Positions 26,491-38,400 of a DNA stretch of 64,000 nucleotides are shown here, piece by piece (position 1 is the stretch's first letter; each line of letters begins with the position of its first letter). Below the pieces are notes generated by a model. It ran no database searches, had not been told where the DNA came from, and was given only the letters and a program-made list of their open reading frames with translations. Source of the DNA: Gymnorhina tibicen (lineage: Eukaryota; Chordata; Aves; Passeriformes; Artamidae); assembly GCA_013399875.1 (NCBI GenBank), contig VXAZ01000263.1, positions 63,262 through 127,261 of the forward strand, written 5' to 3'. A program made the position numbers and the translations under genes.

Positions 26491-29400
26491 ACAAACCCAA
26501 AACAAAAAAAAAGCCCCACCAAAACCCAAACCAACACACATAGACAAAGAAAAAGGCTCTTGATTTTAGTTACTGCCTTGGTCCCAACATTCCTAGTGAT
26601 AGAGGCATTCACCTAAACTACAAGCAGGACCAGCCCTTGACTTGATGAAATAGGCTGCGTGCAGTCCATGTTCATAAACTGTTGTGGACTGAGACACGGT
26701 CATGCTTCCATGGCCTTTGCTTGTGTAAAACACCAAACTTGTGGGTGATGTCCCACCAAGAACAGTCTGTGCATGAGGCAATGGAAACTGCTGGGGTAAT
26801 GAGCTTTTCTCCCTCCATCACCATTTAACAGCTTCACCATACCACTCTCAAGGGGAGAGAAGTAAGTCTTGCTCTCTGTTCCACCCCTTCTATTTCTTGC
26901 TGGCAATGTCCTCTCTTGCAAGAGGAGCTTTATCTTTGTGGCAGTAAAATTAGGCGTTGTCTGTATGGCTGAAAGCTTTAATCTGTCAATATCTTTGTGA
27001 ATTACAGAAAATGATGCCATTCTGCTTTGAATGTTGTTGAAAGCAGAGCATGTCATAAAGGTGGAACAAGGTCATCAGAAACTGCACAAGCCAGGGAAAA
27101 TTTCCAACTCTTTGGAGACAAAAATAGGTAATCTTACAAAAGGAATCAAGCAAGTGGGGAATCTGATGATAGGTTCTCTCCTTCACATGAAAAAGAGTAC
27201 AAGCCTACAAATGTTTTGTTGCTGTAGAACAATATAGAACATATTATCATTTTGCTTCTAGAGTGAAAAGACCATCAAAAAGCTAAAGATTTGACTTCCT
27301 GAAAATAGTCAAAGAATCTGTGGGGAATAAGATGAAGAACATTCAATCAATCCATCTAGAGTTCATAGAACAATAGTAAGAAAAGATCTCTCTTAAAGTA
27401 GGGAGCTGAGACTTGCTTGTTCCTGAGAGTGGCTACCCTGATTCAATCACAGATTCATCAATTCAAATTCTAAAGCCTGGTAAAGCCTGCAATACTTTTC
27501 AGCAGCTATAAGGTGAGCTGTCAGTTAACAGTCATCAAGAGACCGGCAATATGCAGACACGTCACAGGTCTGTATTATTCTTCACTCCATGCAAAGGCAT
27601 CACTAACATGATCTGGTACTTAGACAAATAGAAAAACAACATGTCAAAGGAGGACTTAAAACAGGGTGTGCTCTTATTTTCTACTACCTTTGATCTTGTA
27701 AATTTTTTTTCTTCTGGCCATTTGGACACAATGAAGAAAACTGAGCAGAAATACAAGCATTAATGACAGAAGAAATGTTGGTGAAGCCAGCTTGTCTAAG
27801 TCCATTAAAAAGTTTCTCTGGCTCTTTACAAGCTGTTAAAATGCTATCCTTTTGCCACCAGGAGTGAGTCAAAGCAGTAAACTGCTTCACCAGTACTCAG
27901 CACATACATCATTAATTAGAAACGTAACAGCAAAAGCTGCCACTATTTCATAGAAAAGAATACTGCATTAGGAAACCTACTTAAAAAGCATGAATCCTTT
28001 CCACTAGTGTCTGTCAATCACTACATCTTAGGCAATTCAGTACATTTATCCAGGACCAAATCTCAGGAACACAAGCTTTTCCAAAAAGCACATATGGATA
28101 TCTATGATGGAAGTAGGCCAGTGCATCAGACAGCCTCCTCCTGCCACCTTTCAAAATGAACTATTGTGACTCTGTTGACAATGAATCTCTGTATTCAGAC
28201 AGAATAGTATGCTTATTTCTATTTTGCTTTGGAGAAGACATTTCTCTCCAATTTTGGTTTCATTCCAAATTCAAAGTCTCTCTTGAAACAGAACCTCAAC
28301 CCTTCAGACATTTCTGACAGCAAGCACTATAGAACAGCATTTGCACACTGCAGTTTCATTTTTCCTGTGGCTGCCGTCTTTATGTTACTGAGTGCCTGTA
28401 GTTCTTTTCTTCTCTGACTACTGAAGGTTTTAAACCACATGTTTAAATGACTTGCTGAAATAAGGCCAGGGAGAATGAGTAATTATGATTCTCTTCTTCC
28501 CTCCCATTTTGCCACTGTACTATTAACATATAATTAGGAGTCTAATTTTTAGTTAGGTGTTTAAAAAACCCTGAAGCAAAGGGTTTTAAATTATTAATGA
28601 GCCATTTTTTTAAAGGGGAACTGAAATAAGTGTACCCTCCTCTTCATATATTTAATGATCATAATGGTTTAACACATTATTCTTCTATTACTAAGGACAG
28701 GCTTGCAGAGAAACGCAGTATTTTCTCTAATTAGAGGTACTAAATTTCCCTTATAGCCATGGTGGTCTACAGCTATGAAAACTGCCTTTACTAAGTGCCA
28801 GTCTTAAACTGCACAGAGGACATTTTTCAAATGCAGGAATGTATCATTATGCCTGTACTGATGCTTTTCCACTGTTGGTGCCAGAGATACTTCTTGTTAG
28901 AAAGATCTTCTTATCAAATACTTATTTATAAAGGCACTTATTAAATATAAATGTGATAGAGACACAGGTCAATCACAAAAAAAAAATGCACGCAATCATA
29001 AGAGTCTGTTGCTTGTTTGATATCCTGTAACAATTTTGGAGGTTAAATCCTCTTTAGATTCTAGTGGAAACAGGAATTTCATCATCAAGAGAGCACCTGC
29101 AAAGTCAACTGATTCCTGCTTAGCAGGACTTAGGGCCCACTAAGGACAGCGACCTATGATGTGCAAAATACTTCAGCCTGTGAGCACAGCTGTTGTGATC
29201 TGTGTGACTTCGTATGCTCAGGTTTGCTATTTGCTTAAAGCACATGACAATTGTTTCTCTCAATCCACCCAAACCTACGCAAGGCTTCTTGCAAAGCCCT
29301 ACGAGCTTGGAGGAGGTCAATGGAACCTCACTTCTTCTTAAGGACACCACTTGCAGATAGACAGCAGATAGCAGTTTTCATTAACAGGGGTTGCAGGACT

Positions 29401-30699
29401 TTTAATAAAATGCAGAGTAGCACCCTCTTGTATGTTTTGAGGCCAAGACTGGAACATGGCTGAATCCACGCACAGAGCTTGTTCTGCACCCTGACACCAT
29501 ACTCAGAAATAAAGACAAAATGAAATCTCTGCTTTTCCAGAGTCTCTTCAGATTTGTACTTTAAGACAATATCTGGGGTACCAAACTTCTGAGTGTACCA
29601 AAATATTAGCCTTCAGTTAAGAAGTGAGATGTTAGCAAGTACAGGTAAACTTTGAAGCCTGCCTTTGCCTGAACTGATGCAACAGCATCAGCATGTATGA
29701 GCAGTGGTATGCTACTGATTACAGACAAACCAGAGTAGTGTGGGCCGCTCTGGAAACCCCGAAAACAGAAACATGAATAAAGCACAGTGTAAACACCCAG
29801 ACTGGTTGGAAGCAACCAGCCTAGGTCGAGGTTTTGACAGTCACATGGCACCAAGCCCAGCTTAGTAGATAAAATTTGCAGTGGTCCTTTCAGGCCCTTA
29901 TCAGTTACTCTATACAGCACAGTACTGGGTGAACTTAACTACATCAGATGTCCTCTAACTTTAAGAATATGCTATGCCTCCTTTTACAGCATCTGCATGA
30001 CTTCTGGGGGTCAATAACTTGGCCCCTTGCATGAGTTCTGCAAGGTGACTATCTCCACATCTCTGAGGCTCCTGACAAAACATTCCCTTGAATTTCTCTA
30101 AGCACAGCAATAAAAAAAAATAGAAAATAGCATCTATTCCTATCCATAACAATTAATGGAACTTACTGAAGAAAAGGTATTAGCATTAAACCCCTGCCAA
30201 GGTAAGAGGAAGTTCCCTCTGGTTATCAGCTATTCCAAGTTCAGACCACATGCAAGCTACCCAAGAAGGGTCAGGGAGATTTTTATCATGACCAGCCTAT
30301 GGAACCAGGTGAGCATAAATCAGTCTAATCTTCTTACCATCTGGAATGCAGCATGCATAATCACAGATATTAGGGGATTTTCCAATTTCATTGTCACTCT
30401 TGCAGCTAGCATGATGCTTCTTCAAGCCCCCCCTTCACTTACAGTGCCCTATGACCAAAAGGGCCTTGCTGTCAATCTTACAGTTGTTTGTGTTCTTAGA
30501 AGAAATAAAAACCCAAGTAAAGTTCTTCAGTCAAGCAACCTCCAGAACTAATTGTTAAGGTAGTACATTATGCCACAAAATTTATGAGGAAACCACACAT
30601 TAGAGCTCCCAAAGCAATATAAAAAGTAATTTTAAAAGGTTTATTAGCCAATATGTATAGTTCATTATGGGAACTGATTCTGAAGCCATCTTTGGCATA
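26491..30699. other. Unique non-coding DNA, no gene seen
   Basis: No gene family or transposon was firmly recognised. Minus-strand frames around 26700-27890 have a protein-like look in places, but no family match I would defend. A homeodomain-core-rich patch with a perfect 8-bp hairpin lies at 28475-28605. A good donor (CCAAG|GTAAGAG, near 30202) follows a short ATG frame starting at 30156, without a defined exon start. Confidence 0.45.
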
Positions 30700-31115
30700 C
30701 CCACCACAAGATTCCACAGGGGTCTATCCTAAGTACAGGACTATTTGATGCTTTCCTTAATAAACTGGGTCATGATAAGACAGTAAGATTATTAATTTTG
30801 CAGGTACATCAAGATGGGAGTGATTGCCAGTATGCTGGAGGATACCAAGAAAATTCAAAATGATCCTGAAAAAAAAGCAAAAGAGAAGTTTAAAAAAAAG
30901 GAGAATGAAATTCAACTGGTAAAATGCAAGTTAGCATGGTGAGGCAAAGAAAAAAACTAGACAAATGCCCAGTGAGAATAAACGGGGTAAAAGGGCACTG
31001 GTCTAAGTTTCTGAGCAAAAGGATCTCCAGCTCCCAATGGCTCAGAACAGCTAACACCCTCCCCCATAATGCCATAAACTGGCAGAAGCAAAGTAAACCT
31101 CAAGCAAATAATGCA
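30700..31115 (+). mobile_element. Decayed CR1 LINE fragment (ORF2 reverse-transcriptase part)
   Basis: The text follows the CR1 ORF2 reverse transcriptase region on +: CCACAGGGGTCTATCC corresponds to the PQGS block. Next come TTTGCAGGTACATCAAG and ATGGGAGTGATTGCC, at the position of the family's FADDTKLGG block, then GGAGGATACCAAG and AAAATTCAAAATGATCC (the KIQNDL region), and GAATGAAATTCAACTGG (the MKFN region). It is heavily diverged: the catalytic FADD block is lost and A-rich insertions occur near 30870 and 30890. Boundaries are approximate and the 3' UTR with its octamer end is missing. CR1 is the dominant LINE of birds. Confidence 0.6.
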
Positions 31116-34100
31116 AGGTAGCTCAGTAGTCATTCCTACCTGCTCAATTACACTTGAAAACATTAGGTTGTCAGCAAGATCGGGCAAGTAAAATGCCTCA
31201 AGTTACAGTCTTTGGTTGTGAAAGACTCAGGTTAAAATACAGTTGTTCTTGTTTTCCTTAGAAATACACTGCAAAGCCTGCCATTTTCAAAAACATTCAC
31301 CTAGAGACCAAGACTTCAAAGAGCACTTAATAGCTAATCCCCACAGAACTGTCATAGAGAAAATTCTAAGTTATTTAGCAGGAGTAAAGAACCAATGGCC
31401 AGCATAGACAAATTCTCTTCTGGATCTTAACCTACTAAAAGAGCTAAGCATGTGATAAAAAGATGAGGTGTTACTTAAGGACAGTGGATTTTAACTTTTT
31501 TTTCTTCTAACTGTGTTTAAGTTAAATTAAAAATACTATGATTTTTGCTTCTTCCCTTTTTGTACTAAAGAAATGTACCATAAGTAAAGCAACCTGGCTT
31601 GCATACTGATTTATTCTGCATGGTGACACAATTCCAGCAAAGAACTGGAATTCCTAGTAAACAGGAATTAAGGATGGAGTGATGATCTATTCATCTCGTT
31701 GCGTGGGTGTTTGAGATCAGCACCAGATGTCATCTCTCTTCCCTTCTCCCATACCTCAGCAGCACACAACACACAAAGGACTAACTTAACCCCTCCCTCT
31801 CTCCCCCTTGCTCCCAGAAAAGCAGCTCATACCACATGCACGTCCTAAATCTTGTTCTTGGAAAGATGAGCTGGTAAAATATTAAGCATTAACCAGTAGA
31901 CATTCTAATTCTCTCTCTCCTTTTATTTACAGCTACCACAGATTTACAAGGAGACTCTCTGGCACACCCCTGCAGCAGAGCACAATCTGGCTCATGTAAT
32001 GAAGAATGGATAGGATGTCCCCTGCTCAGGTCCAGACCCATCCTCCTCCCCCATTATTGCTGTAGTGGTATCCTGCTCTCTTTCCTTTCAATTCATTCTA
32101 TTGTAAAATACCTTCAGTAACACTATTTTTCCCCTTCAGCAAATGCCAGGAAATAAAGTCACTAATTTTTCAGAAGTCTGGATTTCAAAATCACACTTGT
32201 CACCTTTTCACAAATTATTTTTCCTGTAATCAGTGCCAAGTAATTCCTAGGCACATAAGTACAGAAGCTCATTGGGATTCACATGTGAAAGTAATGTGAT
32301 GTTTAATAATTTAGTTAGAGAACACTGTCATTTCTGTAAATTTTTACTGAAGTCCTTGATTATCAACATTTATGTTGTTGCAATTAAGGATAAACATTCT
32401 TGAGGGTTTTGCTGACATAAACATGAGCTGTTTAAGCAAATTACTCCTCAAAAAGATTTCAGTGGTGGGTTTTTATCCTACAGATGTTTTATCTTGGCAT
32501 CAGTCAACCACTCGCCATTTTCTGCCAGCTTCAGTAATCCGGAGTGTCTGCTCTCAGGTTTTGGCACAGCAAAAAATGTGTAACACTAAGATTCACTGGG
32601 AATCACAAAACTGTGTTATCAGCTTTGAAACATTATTGTTGTATTAACAATTGAAGGTATTCCACTATTTTTGGATGTTGCTTTGGCCTTACACCTCCTC
32701 AGCTGAACAAAATTTTCATTCCAAGCAACAGCTGCTGCTTCATTTCCTTAAATGAAGAGCACGTCTTTCTAAATATATTCAGCAAAATCATAAAAGTAAA
32801 AGTGAGCAAACACATAAATCTTTTCAGGACCACAGCAGCCATACAATATTGATCCAAGCTCATGTTCCTGGCCAAGGGACAGGAAGTCTAACCTACATAT
32901 GTACACCTGTGGGCACGAAAAGCATGAGGCTTATTAGAGTGGTTACTAAAGTTCATTGTGCTTCTACAAACTATGATTCATGCTTGAAGCTGAATTTTAT
33001 TATAGACAGTAGTCTAGTCAAATAGTAAAAGGTATGATGCAAGCCAGCTATTTGACATCTACCAATTCTAATATTACAAAGTAGAAAAATTTTAAAAAAT
33101 GTAGGAAAACCTGATTTTTCCAAAACACTGGTGCTTAATGATATGACAGACATCACTAGAAATTCTTCAAGTAATAGTCCCAGCCCTTACCCCCTTTCAA
33201 CTCCCTAGCACAATTTTAACAAAGGATGCAGCAGGCACAACAATTGGACCCAAATAGATCTGCTGGGAAATGGACAATCTCCTTACTCTGCTGACTGGCA
33301 CATGCGAATAAAACATCAGTTGGACCTTCAGCTCCCAAAAAATGATAACATTTGCCTCTAGTGAGATATATTCTGGTAGTTTATACCAGTCAAGAAATGC
33401 TTATCTACAATAAATTCATAGCAACGCAGCTCTTAGTCACCCTAACGTGGGACTGAGGTCACTAAAAGACCTAAATGCTTTCTAAATGCTATGCTAACAA
33501 GTCAACCGTCCTTTTTATATTTTATAGCAAACAACCAAAACAAGAACTCAGCTTTGTTTGTATAAACAAAAAATGTGCATCTACAAATATAACCTAGAAT
33601 ACTTAAAGAAACCATCTTATTCAAGCTCTTCCTCAGTTTGTCATCTCACAGACTCAGCATCTCAGTTCAGACTGTTATAAAGAAAGCCAGGGAGTTGTAA
33701 CTAAAATCAAACTAAGGATGGATTTAAGAGATGAGCTCTAGCAAATCATGCTGTTGCAATTTATAACATTATTTTACCCAGTAGTCATCCTTGAAGAACA
33801 ACATAAAGAAATACACAAATGCATCTCAGTGGTGTCATTACATGCTTTGGCATCTGAGGTTGAACTCCTCATGTTTAAGTTGTCTGAGTTGTGCATGAGA
33901 ACATTGTGCTAAGCATACCGTGGGGCTGGCAGTCTCTAGCAGAGGGCTAGTGTAAGCCTCTGAAGCTAAAGGCCTCTTCCAGAACCCTACATCGAAACCT
34001 ACATGAAAGCTCTAAGGTAACTTCAGCTGCAGTAACAGTTCACAATTTTGTACATCATAATCCTTCAAATGGCAAGTATTGCTTTAATATGGCAAGTATT

Positions 34101-34687
34101 TTATGTTTCACAGCAGGGTTTAATGGCTATAGTCACTGAACTTTTCAACAAAGCTCCTAATATTTCTCTGAATATTTAAATCTGTGACTTCCATTGCAGC
34201 TCAACACAGTGGACTATAAGAGTTCAGTATTTCAACACTGTTTGGAGTGCAGTTTTGTCAGAAATGAATTTGGAATTGCATACACTGTGGTCCAATAGCC
34301 GTGTTATTTAAACTCCATTGGTCATTATGCTCTTTCAGCAATGTGCAATTCCTAGGTGGCCACAGCAGGGCTTGGTGCTTGGATCCCAGTAACTGTGATG
34401 CAGTTTAATAATGCAATATATCCTGCTGCTTATGTGCTCAGCTTGATGCTCAAAATACAAGTAAATGTGTAGAGGAAAAATGGGCAAACCACTTAGGTGA
34501 AATAGAGAAACAATTCAGGGTTCTGTTCTTGGAGGTTCAAGTGCAATTTTGTTGCTCATTTCTGTCCCAGCATTCATGGTTTACTTTCATGGATCTCTAT
34601 ACCTGCTGCATCAAGTGAGGGAGGGAAATGAAGCCTCCAAATGAGAGGACACATAGGGGATTATATCCTGGTTACCACTCTGCCAGC
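31116..34687. other. Unique non-coding DNA, one strong orphan splice acceptor
   Basis: A strong acceptor (CTCTCTCTCCTTTTATTTACAG) ends at 31932. Behind it one frame stays open for about 60 codons to a TAA near 32118, and another for 26 codons. No donor is visible, so at best this would be a terminal exon; it may be chance. The rest has no recognised gene or repeat. Confidence 0.4.
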
Positions 34688-34776
34688 TGTCCTGGGTTAC
34701 AGTGTATTCTGTTACCAGGAGCTGTTGAAACCAGTTGTAGCGATGCTCCTTGCCTCCTCCCCTGGGACTAGCTTCT

Positions 34777-34940
34777 GTTAATGGACCCAACAATGCCTTG
34801 CTGTATGACTCACAGATAACCCGAACCTGGACTATCTCCTGTTAATGGGCCCATCAATGCCTTGCCCCATGACTCATAGATAACTCACACCTGGACTATC
34901 TCCTGTTAATGGGCCCATCAGTGCCTTGCCCCATGACTCA
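34777..34940 (+). repeat. Tandem 64-bp U3 repeat of the LTR, 2.6 copies
   Basis: Units start at 34777, 34841 and 34905 with GTTAATGG, exactly 64 bp apart. Units 1 and 2 are full length; unit 3 matches for about 36 bp and then diverges. Units 2 and 3 are more alike than 1 and 2, suggesting stepwise duplication. The repeat lies upstream of the TATA-like box, in U3, where retroviral enhancers are usually duplicated. Confidence 0.9.
34806..34940. promoter_or_regulatory. Three TGACTCA (AP-1-type) sites, one per U3 unit
   Basis: The heptamer TGACTCA occurs at 34806-34812, 34870-34876 and 34934-34940, at 64-bp spacing. It is the consensus site for Jun/Fos-type bZIP dimers (AP-1). Its conservation in all three units, while neighbouring bases differ, hints that it was the functional core of the repeat when the virus was active. 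Present-day activity is not shown by sequence. Confidence 0.6.
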
Positions 34941-35429
34941 CCATCCCACTGTGAGATGCTCCGCCCAGGGGGAAGGAACCAAGCATTCCCACCTGGATAA
35001 AATCTGGGGTTTGGAACAGCACAGTCAGCCTTACCTGCTGGGATCCCAGAGGACAAGGACTACACCACCACTGGATTTTTGGAGGAGGACCAGACTTCTT
35101 TTCTACAAGATCACTGTTTCAACAGGACCATTTCAAAGAACTGCAGCTACCATTACATTGGACTGCTACCAACACCCTGCCCGACAGGGTGCCAGGTTGT
35201 ATCCCTGACTCTGTCAGACTTCAAACCAGTTTCTCTGTATTATTGTTTTGTTATATATATATATAAATATATATATAAGTAAAAACTGTTATTCCCATTT
35301 CCTCATATCTTTGCCTGAAAGCCCCTTAATTTCAAATTTGTAATCATTTGGAAGGAAGGGGGTTGTATTTTCCATTCCAAGGGGGGCTCCTGCCTTCCTT
35401 AGCAGACAACTGTCTTTCAAACAAAGACA

Positions 35430-38400
35430 CCAGCTTTGTTTCTTTCCAGTGGTTCTGTGCTCTTTACCAAAGCCAGTATGTTTGTCACCACAGAGCTGCA
35501 ATATCTAGCTTAATATTCCAAGAGATCACAGCTAAGACTTTTACTGCAGTACTTTACTTTAAAAAGGGCCCAAACACAAAGATCTAGGTGTGGCCTACTT
35601 TACTTTAAATAGGCCCAAAGACAAAGTCATCAGAAAAAGAGTTAATAATACAGGGACTGTGTTTCTATGACAGAGGAAGCAAGCTCACATAAAATGAGTG
35701 TGTACTCTGGGTGATGCACTGTACAAACAACATTACGCTCACTTGTTAGTCACATTTGTAAGATTCCTCGTGTTAGTAGGAAATTTTATGGCTTGCCAAC
35801 AGTAGATATTTCCAAAAGGTCTCTCCTCCCAAGTCCTAGATGCACATAGACACACACTCAGAACTGAGTAATTCATCCAGTGATGTTTTTCATTCATTTC
35901 ATCTTTAAAAAGGCTCATGACAAAGAGTCCTGGAGCAGAATGCAAGAGTTACAGCTGTGAGGAACATTCTGGTACTCACAATAAATTCATAGGCTATATT
36001 CATAACCTGACCATGAGAAGTAAACAAACCCTTTTAAGGAAAGGGGAGGAAGAGAGTCACATGTATTGTGTGCATATTTATTTATAGAAATGTTAAAAAT
36101 AGAAAGTGAGAAATTAACAGAAATGCTTAGGCAATTACGTAACATCATTAAAGTGGTTGTGTATGTAAAGGGTGAATGAGAAGGCAATATCAGAAATTAA
36201 CAAAGAACTGGTGTAAATGCTGGGAGGCTCTAGTCAGCAATGGTTTACACTAGCTGGGAATCCAAAATGTTGTCCTTTCAGATTTAGAATCCAAAAAACC
36301 TACTACAGGTACTGATGAAGACCCTTAAGAGTGACTGTATAGGCACTACAGCTGTAACTCAATGTGTGAATTCAAAGCCTTGTGCCTGCTCAAACATTTG
36401 TGAAACAGCTGGAGGAGAAACTTGTTAACAATCATTGCTCTTGTCCTATAAGAAATTCTGAGATTTTTTTTTTTACTGGATTGGGATGGAAATTTGAAAG
36501 AGAAAAGGTGTTACTCCTAAGAGAAGAGGTGAAAATACAAAACTTATCTGAAAACACACAAATAAAAATATTCTAGCATTTCAAAATTGATGCAAATATT
36601 TTTTTAAAATAAACAGAAAAGAGATATTTTGAGCCAACTGGACACAAAATTCTCTTCACCAAATCTACTGCACTAGGTCTGAAAATTATAGTTTGATGTT
36701 ATTTTCCCATTCCTTCTGCCTGACTCAGAGTCAGTAGATAGGGCTTCTGCATATATGTGAAAGGGCAGATAAGAGCAGGGCCAAGGTAGGAAACAAAGCA
36801 TCATGAATACTGCAGTTCAGAGAGGAAGCCCAAACCATGAGGTTACCAGGACTTTCAAGATAACAGAACTCTTTCTATGTGCTAACACTGGAGACCAGTT
36901 TGGTACCAAACTCCACTTTTCTGTGATTGTGAAACATGTTCAGATTTCAGTCAGACCGAATATTTCTTTCCAGCTTTCACAGCACAGAGTGAGTTTCTCA
37001 AACACAGAATTTGAGAAAATGATTGCTAAACATTTCTCCAGCTGCAAATTTTCAGTATACAAAAACTCTCAGAAATTTTCCAGCCAGCTACAAATTGAAG
37101 TTACAGTATCTAATCCCACAATAACTGAAAAATATGGTAGTGTAAATGAAGCACAATCCATAAAAACCCAATGTTTTGTCATTTTAAATTGTCCTTTTAT
37201 TCTCAAAGTAACAGTTGTAAGCATATTAAAGTTTAAATTATAATTAATGTTCCAAGAAATATAGTCAATTGTGTAGCTCATCTAAACTTTATCAGATCTT
37301 TTACAGTGAGTTAATGTGCTGTTAGTGAATCTCTTCAACATGAATTTGTTCATAAAAATGATGCTCTTTACAGGATCTGAAGCTACTCTAGCTTATTCTA
37401 ATTAACATAAGATCTGCTTAAAGTTTCTACCACACAAAACCCTCTACAGTTTATTGTGGTTCATTTTGTTTGAAATGCAGTGACTGAAGACTAGAAAAGG
37501 AGAACATGAACCAAGTTTTAGTCACGAATCTGTGAACATCCACTTATCACAGGACTGAGATATTTGTGTTTCATTCTCACTCTCTCTGGCCTTGGCCCAG
37601 TCACTGCATTGCTGTGGACTTCCAGAATTTCATCCACATCCATTTATCTTATCCACTGAAACTCTGCAGGTCAGGGATATGACCAGCGGTCACGATGTGA
37701 TTGGATGACAGCTCCTGCAATGTTATGTACTCCTGACCCTTTCCATTTGGCTTTACTCCAAGACAATCTTGCTTGATCTTGCCCCACCATTACTGTGCTA
37801 TAAATTCCCAATAAGCTGTGTACTAACTGGGATGTCTGTTCAAACACTCAAGAATTTAACCATTGACTGAAGGGGTCATACCTCCCATTTTCTCACAAAT
37901 CGCATCCTGCATCTCCATTTATAGTATAATGAGATCTGTCCCTAACTTTAACGTGAAAGTGATCTGGGTTATTCATATCCTTGAACTGCTCCATTTTCTC
38001 CTTGACAGCTGCCTTGCAAAATGAGGGACAGACTAAGTCAGGGCCTCAAGGCACTGCTGCAATGCTACATATCCAGTGATCCAGTGTTGTACACTCACTC
38101 ACACCCCTCTTCCTGACAGTATTCCCCCTCAAATTAGTTAGCTTGAGTTGTGGCTCCTGCATATATTTGTCATGACTGTAATCACAACTCATTTAGTAGC
38201 TGTTTGTTGAGACTGTGTGAAGATTAAACCATTAAACAGCAAACAAAGCCAGATGACCAATGGCAAGCATTTCAATAATGATCTGAATTCCCTCTATGAA
38301 TAGCTCAATCAGACACTGTTTGTGTAAAGTACTGCTTGTAGGCTTCCAAATTACTAATATTTTTGAAGCTATCCCAAAAATGGGCTCAAATCTGCTGTAT

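Larger units (their letters stand above)
34688..35429 (+). mobile_element. Complete solo LTR of an avian endogenous retrovirus (ERVL-like)
   Basis: The 742-bp element begins TGTCCTGGGTT and ends AAACAAAGACA, an imperfect inverted pair with the canonical TG...CA ends. It is flanked on both sides by the identical 5-bp sequence CCAGC (34683-34687 and 35430-35434), a target site duplication. A 5-bp duplication is typical of class III (ERVL) elements; class II usually gives 6 bp. Inside are 2.6 tandem copies of a 64-bp unit, a TATA-like GATAAAA at 34996-35002, a TA-rich stretch (about 35252-35277), a variant poly(A) signal AGTAAA (35278-35283), and a 3' part with the TTTGCCTGAAAGCCCC and GGCTCCTGCCTTCCTT words. 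Orientation is +. There is no internal retroviral sequence, so it formed by LTR-LTR recombination. Open frames inside it are not genes. The exact subfamily is not assigned. Confidence 0.85.

Noticed and set aside
26323..26547. Repetitive minus-strand frame (Val-Trp-Phe-Gly-Leu repeats)
   Set aside because: Translation of the (AAACC)n microsatellite.
27684..27890. Minus-strand peptide with a faint resemblance to the end of a Tigger-type transposase
   Set aside because: Only a loose spacing match (Lys-Asp-x-Ile-Leu then Ala-Gly-Phe); no catalytic motif, terminal inverted repeats or TA target duplication found nearby.
28542..28552. MEF2-like CTAATTTTTAG
   Set aside because: One base too long for the CTA(A/T)4TAG consensus.
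30156..30551. Open frame of 131 codons containing a GTAAGA donor
   Set aside because: The donor would splice out most of the frame, and no upstream promoter or acceptor defines a first exon.
31933..32120. About 60 open codons behind a strong acceptor, phase-compatible with the exon at 7078-7219
   Set aside because: Low-complexity Leu/Ser/Pro-rich end, 25 kb away, and no supporting junction; kept only as an orphan acceptor.
34909..35282. Two overlapping + frames (99 and 67 codons)
   Set aside because: Lie inside the solo LTR, which carries no genes.
36803..37243. Open frame of 146 codons on +
   Set aside because: No recognisable domain, no splice pair, AT-rich composition with many Ile/Lys/Asn/Phe; near the length expected by chance in a window of this size.
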